Positions 16,581 to 26,143 of a stretch of 64,000 bases of DNA are shown piece by piece. The DNA is from Hydrogenophaga sp. GTDB taxonomy: Bacteria > Pseudomonadota > Gammaproteobacteria > Burkholderiales > Burkholderiaceae_C. A program made the translations under genes and the position numbers. Below the pieces are notes generated by a model that was given only the letters and a program-made list of their open reading frames with translations, was not told the DNA's origin and did not search any database. Numbering within the stretch: the stretch's first letter is position 1; every line of letters begins with the position of its first letter. The stretch lies in the NCBI RefSeq assembly GCF_026125785.1, contig NZ_JAHCKL010000023.1:1-64000 (forward strand). Reading direction: 5' to 3'.

Positions 16581-18269
16581 ATGACCGAAGCAACGGCACA
16601 GCGCCCCTGGTTGAGTGCCTACCCCGAAGGCGTGCCCGCCGACATCGACGTCACCCAGTACGACTCCCTCGTGCACCTGATGGAAGAGAGCTTCCGCAAG
16701 CACGCCGGCCGTACGGCCTACAGCTTCATGGGCAAGGACGTCAGTTTTGCGCAGACCGACAGCCAGTCGCAGGCGTTCGCCGCCTACCTGCAGGGCAAGG
16801 GTCTGGTCAAGGGCGACCGCGTGGCCATCATGATGCCCAATGTGCCGCAGTACCCCGTGGCGGTGGCGGGCATCCTGCGCGCCGGGCTGGTGGTGGTCAA
16901 CGTCAATCCGCTCTACACGGCGCGCGAGCTCGAGCACCAGCTCAAGGACTCGGGTGCCAAGGCGATCGTGATCATCGAGAATTTCGCGCACACGCTGGAG
17001 CAGTGCATCGCCAGTACCCCGGTCAAGCACGTGGTGCTGGCCGCCATGGGTGACCAGTTGGGGCTGCTCAAGGGCGCCATCGTGAACTACGTGGTGCGCA
17101 ACGTAAAGAAGATGGTGCCTGCCTACAACCTGCCGCAGGCCGTGCGTTTCAACGACGCCGTCGCCAAGGGTTCGCGTGGCAGCTTCAAGCGGCCCGAGAT
17201 CAAGCCCGACGACATGGCCGTGCTGCAGTACACGGGTGGCACCACCGGCGTCTCCAAGGGCGCGGTGCTCCAGCACCGCAACGTGATCGCCAACGTGCTG
17301 CAATCCGAGGCTTGGAACGACCCGGTGATGAAGAAGGTGCCCGCGAGCGAGCAGCCCACCAGCGTCTGTGCCCTCCCGCTGTACCACATCTTCGCTTTCA
17401 CGGTGAACATGATGCTGAGCCTGCGCACCGGCGGCAAAACCATCCTCATCCCCAATCCGCGCGACCTGCCGGCGGTGCTCAAGGAACTCAGCAAACACAC
17501 CTTCCACAGCTTCCCGGCGGTCAATACCCTGTTCAACGGCCTGGCCAACCACCCCGACTTCGGTACCGTCAACTGGCGCAACCTCAAGGTGTCCGTGGGT
17601 GGCGGCATGGCGGTGCAGAGTGCGGTGGCCAAGCTTTGGCTGGAGAAGACCGGCTGCCCCATCTGCGAGGGGTATGGCCTGTCCGAGACCAGCCCTTCCG
17701 CCAGCTGCAACCCCACCACCAGCACCGAGTACAGCGGCACCATCGGCGTGCCGCTGCCGAACACCTACATGAAGTGCCTCGACGACGATGGCGTCGAGGT
17801 GCCGCAGGGCCAGCCCGGCGAGATCGCGATCAAGGGCCCGCAGGTCATGGCGGGCTATTGGCAGCGCCCCGATGAAACCGCCAAGGTCATGACGGCCGAT
17901 GGCTACTTCAAGACCGGCGACGTCGGCGTCATGGACGCGCGCGGCTACTTCCGCATCGTCGATCGCAAGAAGGACATGGTGCTGGTCAGCGGCTTCAACG
18001 TCTACCCCAACGAGGTGGAGGACGTGGTGGCCCAGCTCGATGGTGTGCTGGAGTGTGCGGTGGTCGGCGTGCCGGATGAAAAGTCCGGCGAGGCCGTCAA
18101 GCTGGTGATCGTGAAGAAGGACCCGGCGCTGACCGAGGCCCAGGTGCGCGACTACTGCAAGAGCAACCTCACCGGCTACAAGCAGCCCAAACTGGTGGAG
18201 TTCCGCACCGAACTGCCCAAGACACCGGTGGGCAAGATCCTTCGCCGCGAATTGCGCGACAAGAAATAG
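16581..18269 (+). CDS. fadD: Long-chain fatty acid--CoA ligase
   Basis: A 562-aa AMP-forming ligase that activates long-chain fatty acids. The P-loop-like motif YTGGTTGVSKG begins at residue 217, and the adenylation motifs EGYGLSETSP and YFKTGDVGVMD...IVDRKKDM are intact. The C-terminal catalytic lysine motif (KTPVGKILRRELR) is present. AAAGGAG (16567-16573) precedes the ATG at 16581. Its stop overlaps the next start by one base. Chain-length preference cannot be read from sequence; the MVLVSGFNVYPNEVE linker matches FadD-type enzymes. Confidence 0.92.
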   Translation: MTEATAQRPWLSAYPEGVPADIDVTQYDSLVHLMEESFRKHAGRTAYSFMGKDVSFAQTDSQSQAFAAYLQGKGLVKGDRVAIMMPNVPQYPVAVAGILRAGLVVVNVNPLYTARELEHQLKDSGAKAIVIIENFAHTLEQCIASTPVKHVVLAAMGDQLGLLKGAIVNYVVRNVKKMVPAYNLPQAVRFNDAVAKGSRGSFKRPEIKPDDMAVLQYTGGTTGVSKGAVLQHRNVIANVLQSEAWNDPVMKKVPASEQPTSVCALPLYHIFAFTVNMMLSLRTGGKTILIPNPRDLPAVLKELSKHTFHSFPAVNTLFNGLANHPDFGTVNWRNLKVSVGGGMAVQSAVAKLWLEKTGCPICEGYGLSETSPSASCNPTTSTEYSGTIGVPLPNTYMKCLDDDGVEVPQGQPGEIAIKGPQVMAGYWQRPDETAKVMTADGYFKTGDVGVMDARGYFRIVDRKKDMVLVSGFNVYPNEVEDVVAQLDGVLECAVVGVPDEKSGEAVKLVIVKKDPALTEAQVRDYCKSNLTGYKQPKLVEFRTELPKTPVGKILRRELRDKK

Positions 18270-19018
18270 TGGCCGCTCCCATCGCCCTCGTCAGCGCGCT
18301 GCACGAAGAACTGGCCGCCGTGCTCGGGCTGATGCCCGACGAGCAGCAGCAGGTCGTGGGAGGGCGCACCTTCTGGCGTGGTCACCTGCATGGACAGGAC
18401 GTGGTGGCCGTGCTTTCGGGCATTGGCAAAGTGGCCGCGGCCACCACCGCCGCCGTGCTCATGGAGCGTTTCGGCGTCCGCGGCATCGTCTTCACCGGCG
18501 TGGCCGGTGGCCTGGCACCGGGCGTGCGCGTGGGTGATGTGGTGGTGGCACGGCAGTTCCTGCAGCACGACATGGACGCCTCGCCCATCTTTCCGCGCCA
18601 TGAGGTGCCGGGCTACGGTCGCGCGGTGTTCGACGCCGATCCCGCGCTCAGCGATGCGCTGGCGCAGGCCGCCAGCCGCACGCTGGCCCATCTGCCCGCC
18701 CAACTGGGCGAAGAGGTGGTGCGTGAGTTCGGCCTGCAGGCACCGCGTTTGCACCAGGGGTTGCTGCTCAGTGGCGACCGCTTCGTCTCCACCTCCGCGG
18801 AGAGCCACACCCTGCGTCAGGTCCTGCCCGAGGCCCTGGCGGTGGAGATGGAAGGCGCAGCCTTCGCGCAGGTCTGCCACGATTACGGTGTACCGCTGGC
18901 CGTGGTGCGCACCATCTCGGACCGTGCCGACGATGCGGCGCACGTGGACTTTCCGCGTTTTCTGCGCGAGGTGGCCAGCCGCTACAGCGGCGCCATCGTG
19001 GAGACCCTGCTGGGATAG
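18269..19018 (+). CDS. 5'-methylthioadenosine/S-adenosylhomocysteine nucleosidase
   Basis: A 249-aa purine-nucleoside phosphorylase-fold enzyme that cleaves adenine from MTA and SAH in methionine salvage and activated methyl cycle. Diagnostic features are the N-terminal LVSALHEEL, the FTGVAGGLAPGVRVGDVVVA loop, VEMEGAAFAQV (purine and ribose contacts) and SDRADDAA with the catalytic aspartate. The GTG at 18269 overlaps the TAG of the acyl-CoA ligase, so the two are co-translated. Slightly longer than the E. coli enzyme. MTA/SAH specificity is by family. Confidence 0.88.
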   Translation: MAAPIALVSALHEELAAVLGLMPDEQQQVVGGRTFWRGHLHGQDVVAVLSGIGKVAAATTAAVLMERFGVRGIVFTGVAGGLAPGVRVGDVVVARQFLQHDMDASPIFPRHEVPGYGRAVFDADPALSDALAQAASRTLAHLPAQLGEEVVREFGLQAPRLHQGLLLSGDRFVSTSAESHTLRQVLPEALAVEMEGAAFAQVCHDYGVPLAVVRTISDRADDAAHVDFPRFLREVASRYSGAIVETLLG

Positions 19019-19091
19019 GGATCACACCGCGGATCCGGCCTCGCCGGCCCGCAGGCTGCACCTTGAGGGGGTGCCGTGTCTCAGGCCTGGC

Positions 19092-20078
19092 CTATCTCAA
19101 CCAGCCCCTCTTGCGGAAGTACAGCATCGGCACCACCGCCGACAGCACCATCAGCACCAGCGCCAGCGGATAGCCGTAGTGCCATTTCAGTTCGGGCATG
19201 AAGTCGAAGTTCATGCCGTAGCTGCTGGCCACCAGCGTGGGCGGCAGCAGGGAAACGCTGGCCACCGAGAAGATCTTGATGATCTTGTTCTGGTTGATGT
19301 TGATGAAACCGACCGTCGCGTCCATCAGGAAGTTGATCTTGTCGAACAGGAAGGCCGTGTGGCTGTCGAGCGAGTCCAGGTCGCGCAGGATCTGGCGGGC
19401 GTCCTCGAACTGCTCGGCGCTGAGCATGCGGCTGCGCATCATGAAGCTCACGGCACGCCGCGTGTCCATCACGTTGCGGCGGATGCGGCCGGACATGTCC
19501 TCGTGCCGCGCGATCGCCGACAGCGCCTCGCTCAGCAGGTTGTCCGACGCGTTGCTGTTGAGCACCTTCTTGCTCACGTCCTCGATCTCGTCGTAGATGT
19601 CCTCCAGCGTGTCGGCGCAGTACTCGGCGTCGGCGTCGAACAGCATCAGCAGCACGTCCTTGGCGTCTTCGATCAGGCCCGGCATGCGGCGCGCACGCAT
19701 GCGCAGCAACCGGAATACGGGCACGTCCTCATCGTGGATGGAGAACAGCACGCCTCGGCTCTTGAGGCGCTCGTTCTGCTCGTTGAGGATGAAGGCCACG
19801 CGCACGGCGCGAGGATCCTCGTCGTCGTCGATCAGGAAGTCCGAGCGCACATGCAGTTCACCGTTGTCTTCTTCGAAGAAGCGCGCCGACTCCTCGATGT
19901 CGTCGTCCATCGCATCCTCGGGGATGGACAGGCCGAAGTGCTGCTTGACCCAGCGGCGCTCCTCGGGGGTGGGGTCTTCCAGGTCGACCCAGATGGGCTT
20001 GAACCGCGCGAGTTCCTCGAGCGATTCGATTTCTTCCTGGAACAGGCGGCCGTTGGCCAGGGTGAATACGTTGAGCAT
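19092..20078 (-). CDS. corA: Magnesium/cobalt transporter CorA
   Basis: A 328-aa divalent-cation channel. The long cytoplasmic N-terminal domain is acidic and helical. Two C-terminal membrane helices flank the signature GMN at 288-290 (SSYGMNFDFMPELKWHYGYP), and the protein ends with a basic FRKRGWLR. Start at the ATG ending at 20078 (MLNVFTLANG). Convergent with the nucleosidase gene. The 183-base upstream gap has no recognisable Mg-sensing leader. Confidence 0.95.
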   Translation of the reverse strand: MLNVFTLANGRLFQEEIESLEELARFKPIWVDLEDPTPEERRWVKQHFGLSIPEDAMDDDIEESARFFEEDNGELHVRSDFLIDDDEDPRAVRVAFILNEQNERLKSRGVLFSIHDEDVPVFRLLRMRARRMPGLIEDAKDVLLMLFDADAEYCADTLEDIYDEIEDVSKKVLNSNASDNLLSEALSAIARHEDMSGRIRRNVMDTRRAVSFMMRSRMLSAEQFEDARQILRDLDSLDSHTAFLFDKINFLMDATVGFININQNKIIKIFSVASVSLLPPTLVASSYGMNFDFMPELKWHYGYPLALVLMVLSAVVPMLYFRKRGWLR

Positions 20079-20261
20079 GTGGGCGCTCCCGGCGATGGGT
20101 GTTCTGACGATGGGCGAGGCGGGTGTTGCTTTCAGCCGGCCGGTCGCCCGATGCACAGTCCGCGCGGCAGCGCGGCGGTCAGACGTTCGCGGGGAGGGCT
20201 GAAAGCACACAACTGGGTGGCATGCTTTCCATGAGGTTCTCCGTATGCAGGACAGTGGGGA

Positions 20262-21539
20262 TTATGGCACCGCAGGCATCGCCGCGTTCGGCGCGGGCAT
20301 GCCCAGAAACGCCTCCAATTCGTCCTTTCGGCGCCAGGCATCGTGTTCGCCGAGTTCGATCAGCGCGTTGATGAAGCCAGGCTCGAAAAGCAGGTAGCTT
20401 GCCAGTGAGGCGGCGCTGCCGGCGGCGCCACGGCCGGTCTCCAGGGCCCCCAGGCCGGCCAGTGTGTTGCGCGTGGCCCGGGGCAGTTCCCGCATGTGCT
20501 TCTGCGCCAATTCGTCGAGTGAAAAGCTGGGCTGTATGGACAGCACGTCCACCGGACGGTAAGGCAGCGCAGCCGACAGCGCGGCAGGCAGTCGCGCCAG
20601 CGTCTGGCTCACACGCTGGGTCTGTTCCACGTCGGCCTGCAGCGTGTCATGGAACACGCTGGCCATCGCATGGCCGGCAATGGTGCCAGCGGTAGGCTCA
20701 TCGCTGGTGCGTGCCGCCATGCCCGCGCGCTGCGGCTGTCCCACGCCGATCACCAGCACGCGGCGCGCGCCGAACTGAATGGCCGGCGACAACGGCGAGA
20801 GCTGGCGCATGGAGCCATCGCCGAAGTACTCCTTGTGGCCATCTACCCACAACGGCACGGCCGGAAACAGGAAGGGGATGGCGCTCGAAGCCATCAGGTG
20901 CTCGATGGTGATGGGCTGGAAGTCCGCGCGCCGGCCCGGGCGCTGCCAGGGCCTTATCGGGTGGTCGGGCCGTGTCTGGCAGAAGGTCCAGTGCTCGCCC
21001 GTCGTGTAGCTGGACGCGGTCACGCCCAGCACGTGGATGGTGCGCTGGGTCAGCGAGCGCTCCAGGTTGTCCAGGTCGATCACGCGGTGCAGCGTGTCCA
21101 CCAGCGGCAGCGTGTCCAGCAATGCGCGGTGGCGGCGCACCTGGCGCGCCAGCACCAGGCCGGCCACGACGCGGTTGGCCCGCACCCAGCCTGGCGCTTC
21201 CAGCCGGTACACCTGTTCCGAGCGCAGCGTGCTCCAGAAGCTGGCCAGTCCGGGCAGCGCGACCAGCCCGCGGGTGGCCTGGCTGGCGAGGTAGCTCGCA
21301 TTGAGCGCGCCGGCCGAGGTGCCGAACAGCCACTGGAACGGAAACGGTGGGGGGGTGGCCGTCTTCGCCGAAGCCGGCGGCAGGCGCTTGGCGAGCAGCG
21401 TGGCCACGGCCTTGAGCACGCCGGCCTGGTAGGCGGTGCGCGCGCCACCTCCCATGAGCACCAGTGCGCAGGCATCGGGCGCCACGTCGGGCTGCACGGG
21501 CAGCAAGGTGTTGTGGGTGATCAGTGTGTCCAGCGACAA
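20262..21539 (-). CDS. Patatin-like phospholipase family protein
   Basis: A 425-aa lipid acyl hydrolase of the patatin family. The oxyanion glycine loop is LMGGGARTAYQAGVL (28-42), the nucleophile is S75 in GTSAG, and the partner aspartate is in the DGSMRQLSPLSP motif (around 248). A large C-terminal extension ends in a helical region. The only start in reach is TTG at 21539, with GGAAAGG upstream. The gene diverges from an MFS transporter across 65 bases. Substrate unknown; probably cytoplasmic. Confidence 0.87.
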   Translation of the reverse strand: MSLDTLITHNTLLPVQPDVAPDACALVLMGGGARTAYQAGVLKAVATLLAKRLPPASAKTATPPPFPFQWLFGTSAGALNASYLASQATRGLVALPGLASFWSTLRSEQVYRLEAPGWVRANRVVAGLVLARQVRRHRALLDTLPLVDTLHRVIDLDNLERSLTQRTIHVLGVTASSYTTGEHWTFCQTRPDHPIRPWQRPGRRADFQPITIEHLMASSAIPFLFPAVPLWVDGHKEYFGDGSMRQLSPLSPAIQFGARRVLVIGVGQPQRAGMAARTSDEPTAGTIAGHAMASVFHDTLQADVEQTQRVSQTLARLPAALSAALPYRPVDVLSIQPSFSLDELAQKHMRELPRATRNTLAGLGALETGRGAAGSAASLASYLLFEPGFINALIELGEHDAWRRKDELEAFLGMPAPNAAMPAVP

Positions 21540-21604
21540 GTGCGAAGGCCTTTCCCGGTCCGTTGCCCGTCGGCAGCGATTACATTGGCGGGCTGCCCAA
21601 AATC

Positions 21605-22837
21605 ATGACACAGACCGTACTTTCTCCGGGTCGCGAGCGCTGGCTGCTGCTGACCATCGCCGGGATCCAGTTCACCCATATCCTGGACTTCATGATCATG
21701 ATGCCGCTGGGGCCGCAGTTCACGCGGCTGTTCGGCATCAGTGACGCCCAGTTCGGCCTGCTGGTCTCGGCCTACACGCTCGCGGCCGGGGCCTCGGGCC
21801 TTGCTGCGGCCACCTATGTCGACCGGTTTGACCGCAAGCGCCTGCTGCTGGCCCTGTACGTGCTGTTCGCACTCTCCACGCTGGCCTGCGGCCTGGCGCC
21901 CGGCTATGGCTTCCTCATGGCCGCCCGCGTGGCCGCCGGCATGTTCGGCGGCGTGCTCTCCGCGCTCTCGCAGACCATCGTGGCGGACGTCGTGCCCTTT
22001 GAACGGCGCGGCCGTGCCATGGGCATCGTCATGTCCTCGTTCTCGTTCTCCTCCGTGGCGGGCGTGCCCATCAGCCTGTTCCTGGCATCGCACCTGAGCT
22101 GGCAGGCTCCGTTCTTCGGCATCGCCGGCCTGTGCGCCTTGCTGGCGCTGGGCGCGGGCCTGACCCTGCCCCGGCTGGACCACCACCTGCGGCAGAAAGA
22201 CCGGCCCTCGGTCTGGCGCAGCATCGGCCTGGTGCTCGCCGACGCCAACCACTTGCGCGCCTTCGGTTTCTCGGTGCTGCTCATGTTCACCGGCTTCACG
22301 GTCATTCCCTACGTCACCATCTACATGCAGGCCAACGTCGGGCTGAGCGATGCGCAGGTTCCCTACATGTACCTCTGTGCCGGGCTGGCCACGCTGTTGA
22401 GCGCGCGCTGGTTCGGCCGCATGACCGATCGCCTGGGCAAGGTGCGCACCTTCAACCGCCTCGCTGTCGCACTCATGCTGCCCGTCATGGCCACCACTCT
22501 GTTGCCCGCGCTCCCACTGGGCATCGTGCTGATCGTCACCACCAGCCTGTTCGTCTTCCTCAGCGGCCGCATCATCCCCGGCATGGCCTTGGTCACGTCC
22601 TCGGCCGTGCCGCACCTGCGCGGCACCTTCATGGCCCTCAACGCCGCCGTGCAATCGGCTTCGATGGGTCTGGCCTCCTTGCTGGGAGGCTTCATCATCG
22701 GGCGCGATGCCGCCGGCCAGGTGCAGCACTACTGGGTGGCCGGCCTGTGCAGTGTGTGCGCCAGCTTCGCTGCCATGTACGTGGCGCGGCGGCTGCACCT
22801 GCATGACAGCGGGGGCCAACCCAAAGCAACGGGCTGA
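21605..22837 (+). CDS. MFS transporter (drug/arabinose-efflux type)
   Basis: A 410-aa major facilitator protein with 12 predicted membrane helices. The N-terminal half has the [12 protein letters not shown] first-helix motif and the cytoplasmic loop signature [29 protein letters not shown] matches the AraJ/SetA-like efflux group. I start at the ATG at 21605 ([13 protein letters not shown]). It diverges from the patatin gene. Substrate cannot be predicted. Confidence 0.88.
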   Translation: MTQTVLSPGRERWLLLTIAGIQFTHILDFMIMMPLGPQFTRLFGISDAQFGLLVSAYTLAAGASGLAAATYVDRFDRKRLLLALYVLFALSTLACGLAPGYGFLMAARVAAGMFGGVLSALSQTIVADVVPFERRGRAMGIVMSSFSFSSVAGVPISLFLASHLSWQAPFFGIAGLCALLALGAGLTLPRLDHHLRQKDRPSVWRSIGLVLADANHLRAFGFSVLLMFTGFTVIPYVTIYMQANVGLSDAQVPYMYLCAGLATLLSARWFGRMTDRLGKVRTFNRLAVALMLPVMATTLLPALPLGIVLIVTTSLFVFLSGRIIPGMALVTSSAVPHLRGTFMALNAAVQSASMGLASLLGGFIIGRDAAGQVQHYWVAGLCSVCASFAAMYVARRLHLHDSGGQPKATG

Positions 22838-22898
22838 TGCCGTGCCCCCCAGGGCAGGGCCAAGGGTTTTCCGGGACACGCTTTGTTGCGTAACCGGC

Positions 22899-22927
22899 TT
22901 GCGCAAGGCCGTATTCGGCGGCATAGT
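22899..22927 (+). promoter_or_regulatory. Probable hpf promoter
   Basis: TTGCGC (22899-22904) and CATAGT (22922-22927) are 17 bases apart, a plausible sigma-70 promoter about 80 bases upstream of hpf. The first box lies inside a TTGCGCAA palindrome. No sigma-54 consensus was seen. Confidence 0.35.
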
Positions 22928-23009
22928 GAATCCAAGACATTCCCGTGGCCGTCGGGAGGTCCTTGCCCCCGGCGGCTTGTGTCAACCCGGAGCAAATGGA
23001 GGCTCACTC

Positions 23010-23339
23010 ATGAATCTGACGATCAGCGGTCACCACCTCGAGGTCACTCCCGCCCTGCGCGGCTACGTCACCACCAAGCTCGAACGCATTTCCCGTCATT
23101 TCGACCGCGTGGTCGACATCAAGGTGCTGTTGACGGTGGACAACCTCAAGGAAAAGGATCTGCGGCAGAAGGCGGAATGCAATATTCATGTCAAAGGCTG
23201 CGACCTGTTCGCCACCAGCACGCATGCCGACCTGTATGCCGCCGTCGATGACCTCGCCGACAAGATGGACCGCCAGGTTCTCCGCTACAAGAGCAAGGCC
23301 CAGGACCACCATCACGATGCCGTGAAGCGCGTCGCGTGA
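23010..23339 (+). CDS. hpf: Ribosome hibernation-promoting factor (short form)
   Basis: A 109-aa RaiA/HPF-fold protein that binds the small subunit during stationary phase. It begins [20 protein letters not shown] and continues [33 protein letters not shown] and [21 protein letters not shown], the whole short-HPF pattern without the long C-terminal dimer domain. TGGAGG precedes the start. Neighbours ptsN and hprK downstream match the usual order; rpoN, the common upstream neighbour, is replaced by an MFS gene. Confidence 0.95.
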   Translation: MNLTISGHHLEVTPALRGYVTTKLERISRHFDRVVDIKVLLTVDNLKEKDLRQKAECNIHVKGCDLFATSTHADLYAAVDDLADKMDRQVLRYKSKAQDHHHDAVKRVA

Positions 23340-23346
23340 CCGAATT

Positions 23347-23367
23347 CACCGCCCCCAAGGGGCGGTG
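23347..23367 (+). other. GC hairpin after hpf
   Basis: CACCGCCCC-CAA-GGGGCGGTG, a perfect 9-bp stem with a 3-base loop, starts eight bases after the hpf stop. It has no following T-run, so it is not a terminator itself. It could protect the 3' end of the hpf transcript. Confidence 0.5.
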
Positions 23368-23390
23368 CGTGACGAATGTTGCAATGCAGC

Positions 23391-23420
23391 AAGCCGCTTG
23401 GGTTGTCAAGCGGCTTTTTT
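23391..23420 (+). terminator. Intrinsic terminator of hpf
   Basis: AGCCGCTTG (23392-23400), loop GGTTGT, CAAGCGGCT (23407-23415), then T5. This is a 9-bp stem followed directly by a T-run, with an A-rich 5' flank. It separates hpf from ptsN, so ptsN-hprK should have its own promoter, for which CATAAT at 23455-23460 is the -10 candidate. Confidence 0.88.
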
Positions 23421-23481
23421 GTGCCTTTGGTCTAGCCAAAGTGGACCAACTCGGCATAATTTGCGGTCCGAAAGGGCTGCC

Positions 23482-23952
23482 ATGAACCGACTTTCCGCCA
23501 TTTTGCCCGCCGCGCAAGTGCTCGTCAGTGTGGATGCGACCAGCAAGAAGCGCGCTTTTGAAGAAGCGGGCCTGCTGTTCGAGACCCTTCACGGACTCAA
23601 TCGAGCGCTCATCACCGATAGCCTTTTTGCACGCGAGCGCCTGGGGTCCACCGGTCTGGGGCACGGTGTGGCGATTCCCCACGGCCGCATCAAGGGGCTC
23701 AAGCAGCCGTTGGCAGCGGTGTTCCAGCTGGGTCACCCGATCGGCTTCGATGCCCCGGACGAGCAGCCGGTCCAGTTGATGATCTTCCTGCTGGTGCCCG
23801 AGGCGGCCACGCAGAAGCACCTGGAAATCCTTTCCGAAATTGCCGAGTTGCTGAGCGATGGCTCGCTGCGCGAACAGATGAAGTCGTCTGCCGACGCGGC
23901 CGCCCTGCACAAGCTCATCACGTCCTGGCAATCGGCCCACGCCGCCGCCTGA
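23482..23952 (+). CDS. ptsN: PTS IIA-like nitrogen-regulatory protein PtsN (EIIA-Ntr)
   Basis: A 156-aa EIIA-Ntr phosphocarrier. The phosphorylated histidine is H67 in the GHGVAIPHGR motif. FARERLGSTGLGHG, PVQLMIFLLVPEAATQKHLEILSEIAELL and the C-terminal helix are typical. It is 63 bases upstream of hprK. An inverted repeat CTTTGG-N5-CCAAAG (23425-23441) sits in the promoter region. In proteobacteria the protein links nitrogen and potassium control to carbon state; the K+ link is of interest because kup lies in the same window. Confidence 0.95.
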   Translation: MNRLSAILPAAQVLVSVDATSKKRAFEEAGLLFETLHGLNRALITDSLFARERLGSTGLGHGVAIPHGRIKGLKQPLAAVFQLGHPIGFDAPDEQPVQLMIFLLVPEAATQKHLEILSEIAELLSDGSLREQMKSSADAAALHKLITSWQSAHAAA

Positions 23953-24015
23953 AGCCTTGGACCACCGCGTTCCCAGGTTTCACGGTTCGCCGATCCACAC
24001 GGGGCCTGACCCGCT

Positions 24016-24966
24016 GTGAAGCCCACCGTCGTCAGCGCCGATGTCCTGTTCGAGGACCATCGCGATGCCCTGAAGTGGCAATGGATCGCCGGGCTGGGCG
24101 CGTCCGAGCGCCGTTTTGACGAGGTGGCCATCCGCGCGGCCCGTTCCGGCGCTGACCTGGTGGGTTACCTCAACTACATCCATCCCTACCGCGTGCAGGT
24201 CTTTGGCGAGCGTGAGGTGGCCTACCTCACCAGCCCGAGCGAAGACGACAACCGCCGCCGTGTGGCCCGCATCGTCACGCTGGAGCCGCCGGTGCTGGTG
24301 GTGGCGGATGGCCAGACGGCACCGGACGCGCTCATGGCCATGTGCGAACGGGCCCAGATCCCGATGTTCGCCACCCACGAGTCGGCGGCCTTCGTCATCG
24401 ACGTGCTGCGTGCCTACCTGTCGCGGCACTTCGCCGACCGTGCCTCCATGCACGGGGTGTTCATGGACATCCTGGGCATGGGCGTGATGATCACCGGCGA
24501 GTCCGGTCTGGGCAAGAGTGAGCTGGGGCTGGAACTGATTTCGCGTGGCCATGGCCTGGTGGCCGACGACGCGGTGGACCTCTACCGGATCAACCAGACC
24601 AGTATCGAAGGGCGCTGCCCCGAACTGCTGCAGAACCTGCTGGAGGTGCGGGGCATCGGCCTGCTGGACATCCGGGCCATCTTTGGCGAGACGGCGGTGC
24701 GGCGCAAGATGCGTCTGCAGCTCATCGTCCATCTGGTGCGGCGCGAGACCATGGAGCGTGACTACGAACGCATGCCCCACGAACCCCTGTACCAGGATGT
24801 GCTCGGCGTGCCGGTGCGCAAGGCGGTGATCCAGGTGGTGGCGGGCCGCAACATCGCCGTGCTGGTCGAGGCGGCCGTGCGCAACACCATCCTGCAACTG
24901 CGCGGCATCGACACCTACCAGGAGTTCGTCTCGCGCCACCGCGCCGCGATGTCCCGCGGCGAGTGA
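24016..24966 (+). CDS. hprK: HPr kinase/phosphorylase
   Basis: A 316-aa bifunctional serine kinase/phosphorylase acting on HPr or NPr. The Walker A GESGLGKS is at 161-168. The signature [20 protein letters not shown] near the N-terminus and the C-terminal [17 protein letters not shown] region are intact, as is the catalytic loop [22 protein letters not shown] start at 24016 with no strong ribosome-binding site. Convergent with fur (7 bases). Confidence 0.95.
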   Translation: MKPTVVSADVLFEDHRDALKWQWIAGLGASERRFDEVAIRAARSGADLVGYLNYIHPYRVQVFGEREVAYLTSPSEDDNRRRVARIVTLEPPVLVVADGQTAPDALMAMCERAQIPMFATHESAAFVIDVLRAYLSRHFADRASMHGVFMDILGMGVMITGESGLGKSELGLELISRGHGLVADDAVDLYRINQTSIEGRCPELLQNLLEVRGIGLLDIRAIFGETAVRRKMRLQLIVHLVRRETMERDYERMPHEPLYQDVLGVPVRKAVIQVVAGRNIAVLVEAAVRNTILQLRGIDTYQEFVSRHRAAMSRGE

Positions 24967-24973
24967 AGCCGCG

Positions 24974-25414
24974 TCAACCCCTGCCAGGGTGGCCGCGGTG
25001 CGGGCAGTCGGTCTTGGTGCAGTTGGCGTACAGGGAGAGCGCGTGCTCCTGCAGCACGAAGCCTCGGGTCTTGGCCACCATCTGCTGGCGCTTCTCGATT
25101 TCAGGGTCGAAGAACTCCTCGACGCGCCCGCAGTCCAGGCAGACCAGGTGGTCGTGGTGCTGGCCTTCGTTGAGTTCGTAGACCGCCTTGCCGGACTCGA
25201 AGTTGCTGCGTGTGAGCAGGCCGGCCTGCTCAAACTGCATGAGCACGCGGTACACCGTGGCCAGGCCGATGTCCGAGCGCTCTTCGAGCAGCACGCGGAA
25301 CACGTCTTCGGCCGTCATGTGGCGCTGCTTGGCGTTCTGGAACACCTCCAGGATCTTCAGCCTGGGTAGAGTGGCCTTGAGCCCTGTGCTCTTGAGTTCT
25401 TCAATGTTGGTCAT
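24974..25414 (-). CDS. fur: Ferric uptake regulator Fur
   Basis: A 146-aa Fur repressor. The winged-helix half ([21 protein letters not shown] ... [19 protein letters not shown]) is followed by the metal-binding half with [11 protein letters not shown] and a C-terminal [12 protein letters not shown], giving the two CxxC-type zinc pairs. Divergent from bamE, a widely conserved neighbour. It is the likely controller of the siderophore operon at the right end of the window, though I did not find a clear Fur box within the sequence available. Confidence 0.95.
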   Translation of the reverse strand: MTNIEELKSTGLKATLPRLKILEVFQNAKQRHMTAEDVFRVLLEERSDIGLATVYRVLMQFEQAGLLTRSNFESGKAVYELNEGQHHDHLVCLDCGRVEEFFDPEIEKRQQMVAKTRGFVLQEHALSLYANCTKTDCPHRGHPGRG

Positions 25415-25564
25415 GGCAGGGCGAGGAAGGCGTGCGGTTGGGGAACCCCCGGACAGGCTGCGCATGCCCCGGGACTACAATGCCCGGATGATATCGCCAG
25501 CGCCCCGCGCGAGAGGCAAATTCCCTGCTTTTCCTGCGCGCGCTGGGCTCACCCGGCCGCTCAC

Positions 25565-26143
25565 ATGCATCCATCCGCATCCCCTGGCGTTTCCACCCCC
25601 CCGAGCTTCCACCGTCCGTGGCGTCTCCTGGGCACCTTGCTGGTGCTGGCAGGTCTGGGCGCCTGTTCGGGTTATGGCGATGGCACCTATGGCGTGACCA
25701 GCCTGGTCACGCCCTACAAGATCGACATCCTGCAGGGCAATGTGGTCACGCGCGAGCAGGCGCAGCTGTTGAAGCCGGGCATGTCCCGTGCGCAAGTGCG
25801 CGACATCCTGGGTTCTCCGCTGCTCACCAGCGTGTTCCATGCCGAGCGCTGGGACTACGTGTTCACGCTCAAGCGCCAGGGCCAGGAGCCACAGCGCCGC
25901 AAGCTCACCGTGTTCTTCCAGGGTGAGGAGGTGCAGCGTGTCGAGGCCGACGAACTGCCCAGCGAGAACGAATTCGTGGCCTCGCTGGATGCCAGGCGCA
26001 AGCCCGGCAAGGTCCCACCGCTGGAGGCCACGCCCGAGCAACTCAAGGCCTTCCAGGAGCGCAACCCCGTGACACCGTCCGTGACGCCGCCCACCGCACC
26101 GGCCGATGCCAGCTACCCGCCGCTGGAAGGGAGCCCGCGATGA
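25565..26143 (+). CDS. bamE: Outer-membrane assembly lipoprotein BamE (OmlA/SmpA)
   Basis: A 192-aa lipoprotein of the beta-barrel assembly complex. The lipobox LGAC places the acylated Cys at C34. The SmpA/OmlA domain follows ([41 protein letters not shown] and [11 protein letters not shown]). A proline-rich C-terminal tail of about 40 residues is extra compared with E. coli. A TACAAT -10 box lies at 25476-25481. Divergent from fur; overlaps dapB by four bases. Confidence 0.93.
   Translation: MHPSASPGVSTPPSFHRPWRLLGTLLVLAGLGACSGYGDGTYGVTSLVTPYKIDILQGNVVTREQAQLLKPGMSRAQVRDILGSPLLTSVFHAERWDYVFTLKRQGQEPQRRKLTVFFQGEEVQRVEADELPSENEFVASLDARRKPGKVPPLEATPEQLKAFQERNPVTPSVTPPTAPADASYPPLEGSPR

Noticed and set aside
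22838..23009. Sigma-54 promoter upstream of hpf
   Set aside because: No GG-N10-GC element was found; the sigma-70-like pair at 22899-22927 is better.
25488..25697. Frame starting six bases after TACAAT, upstream of and overlapping bamE
   Set aside because: It overlaps the bamE signal sequence in another frame and its composition looks like a shadow. The -10 box more simply serves bamE with a leader of about 75 bases.
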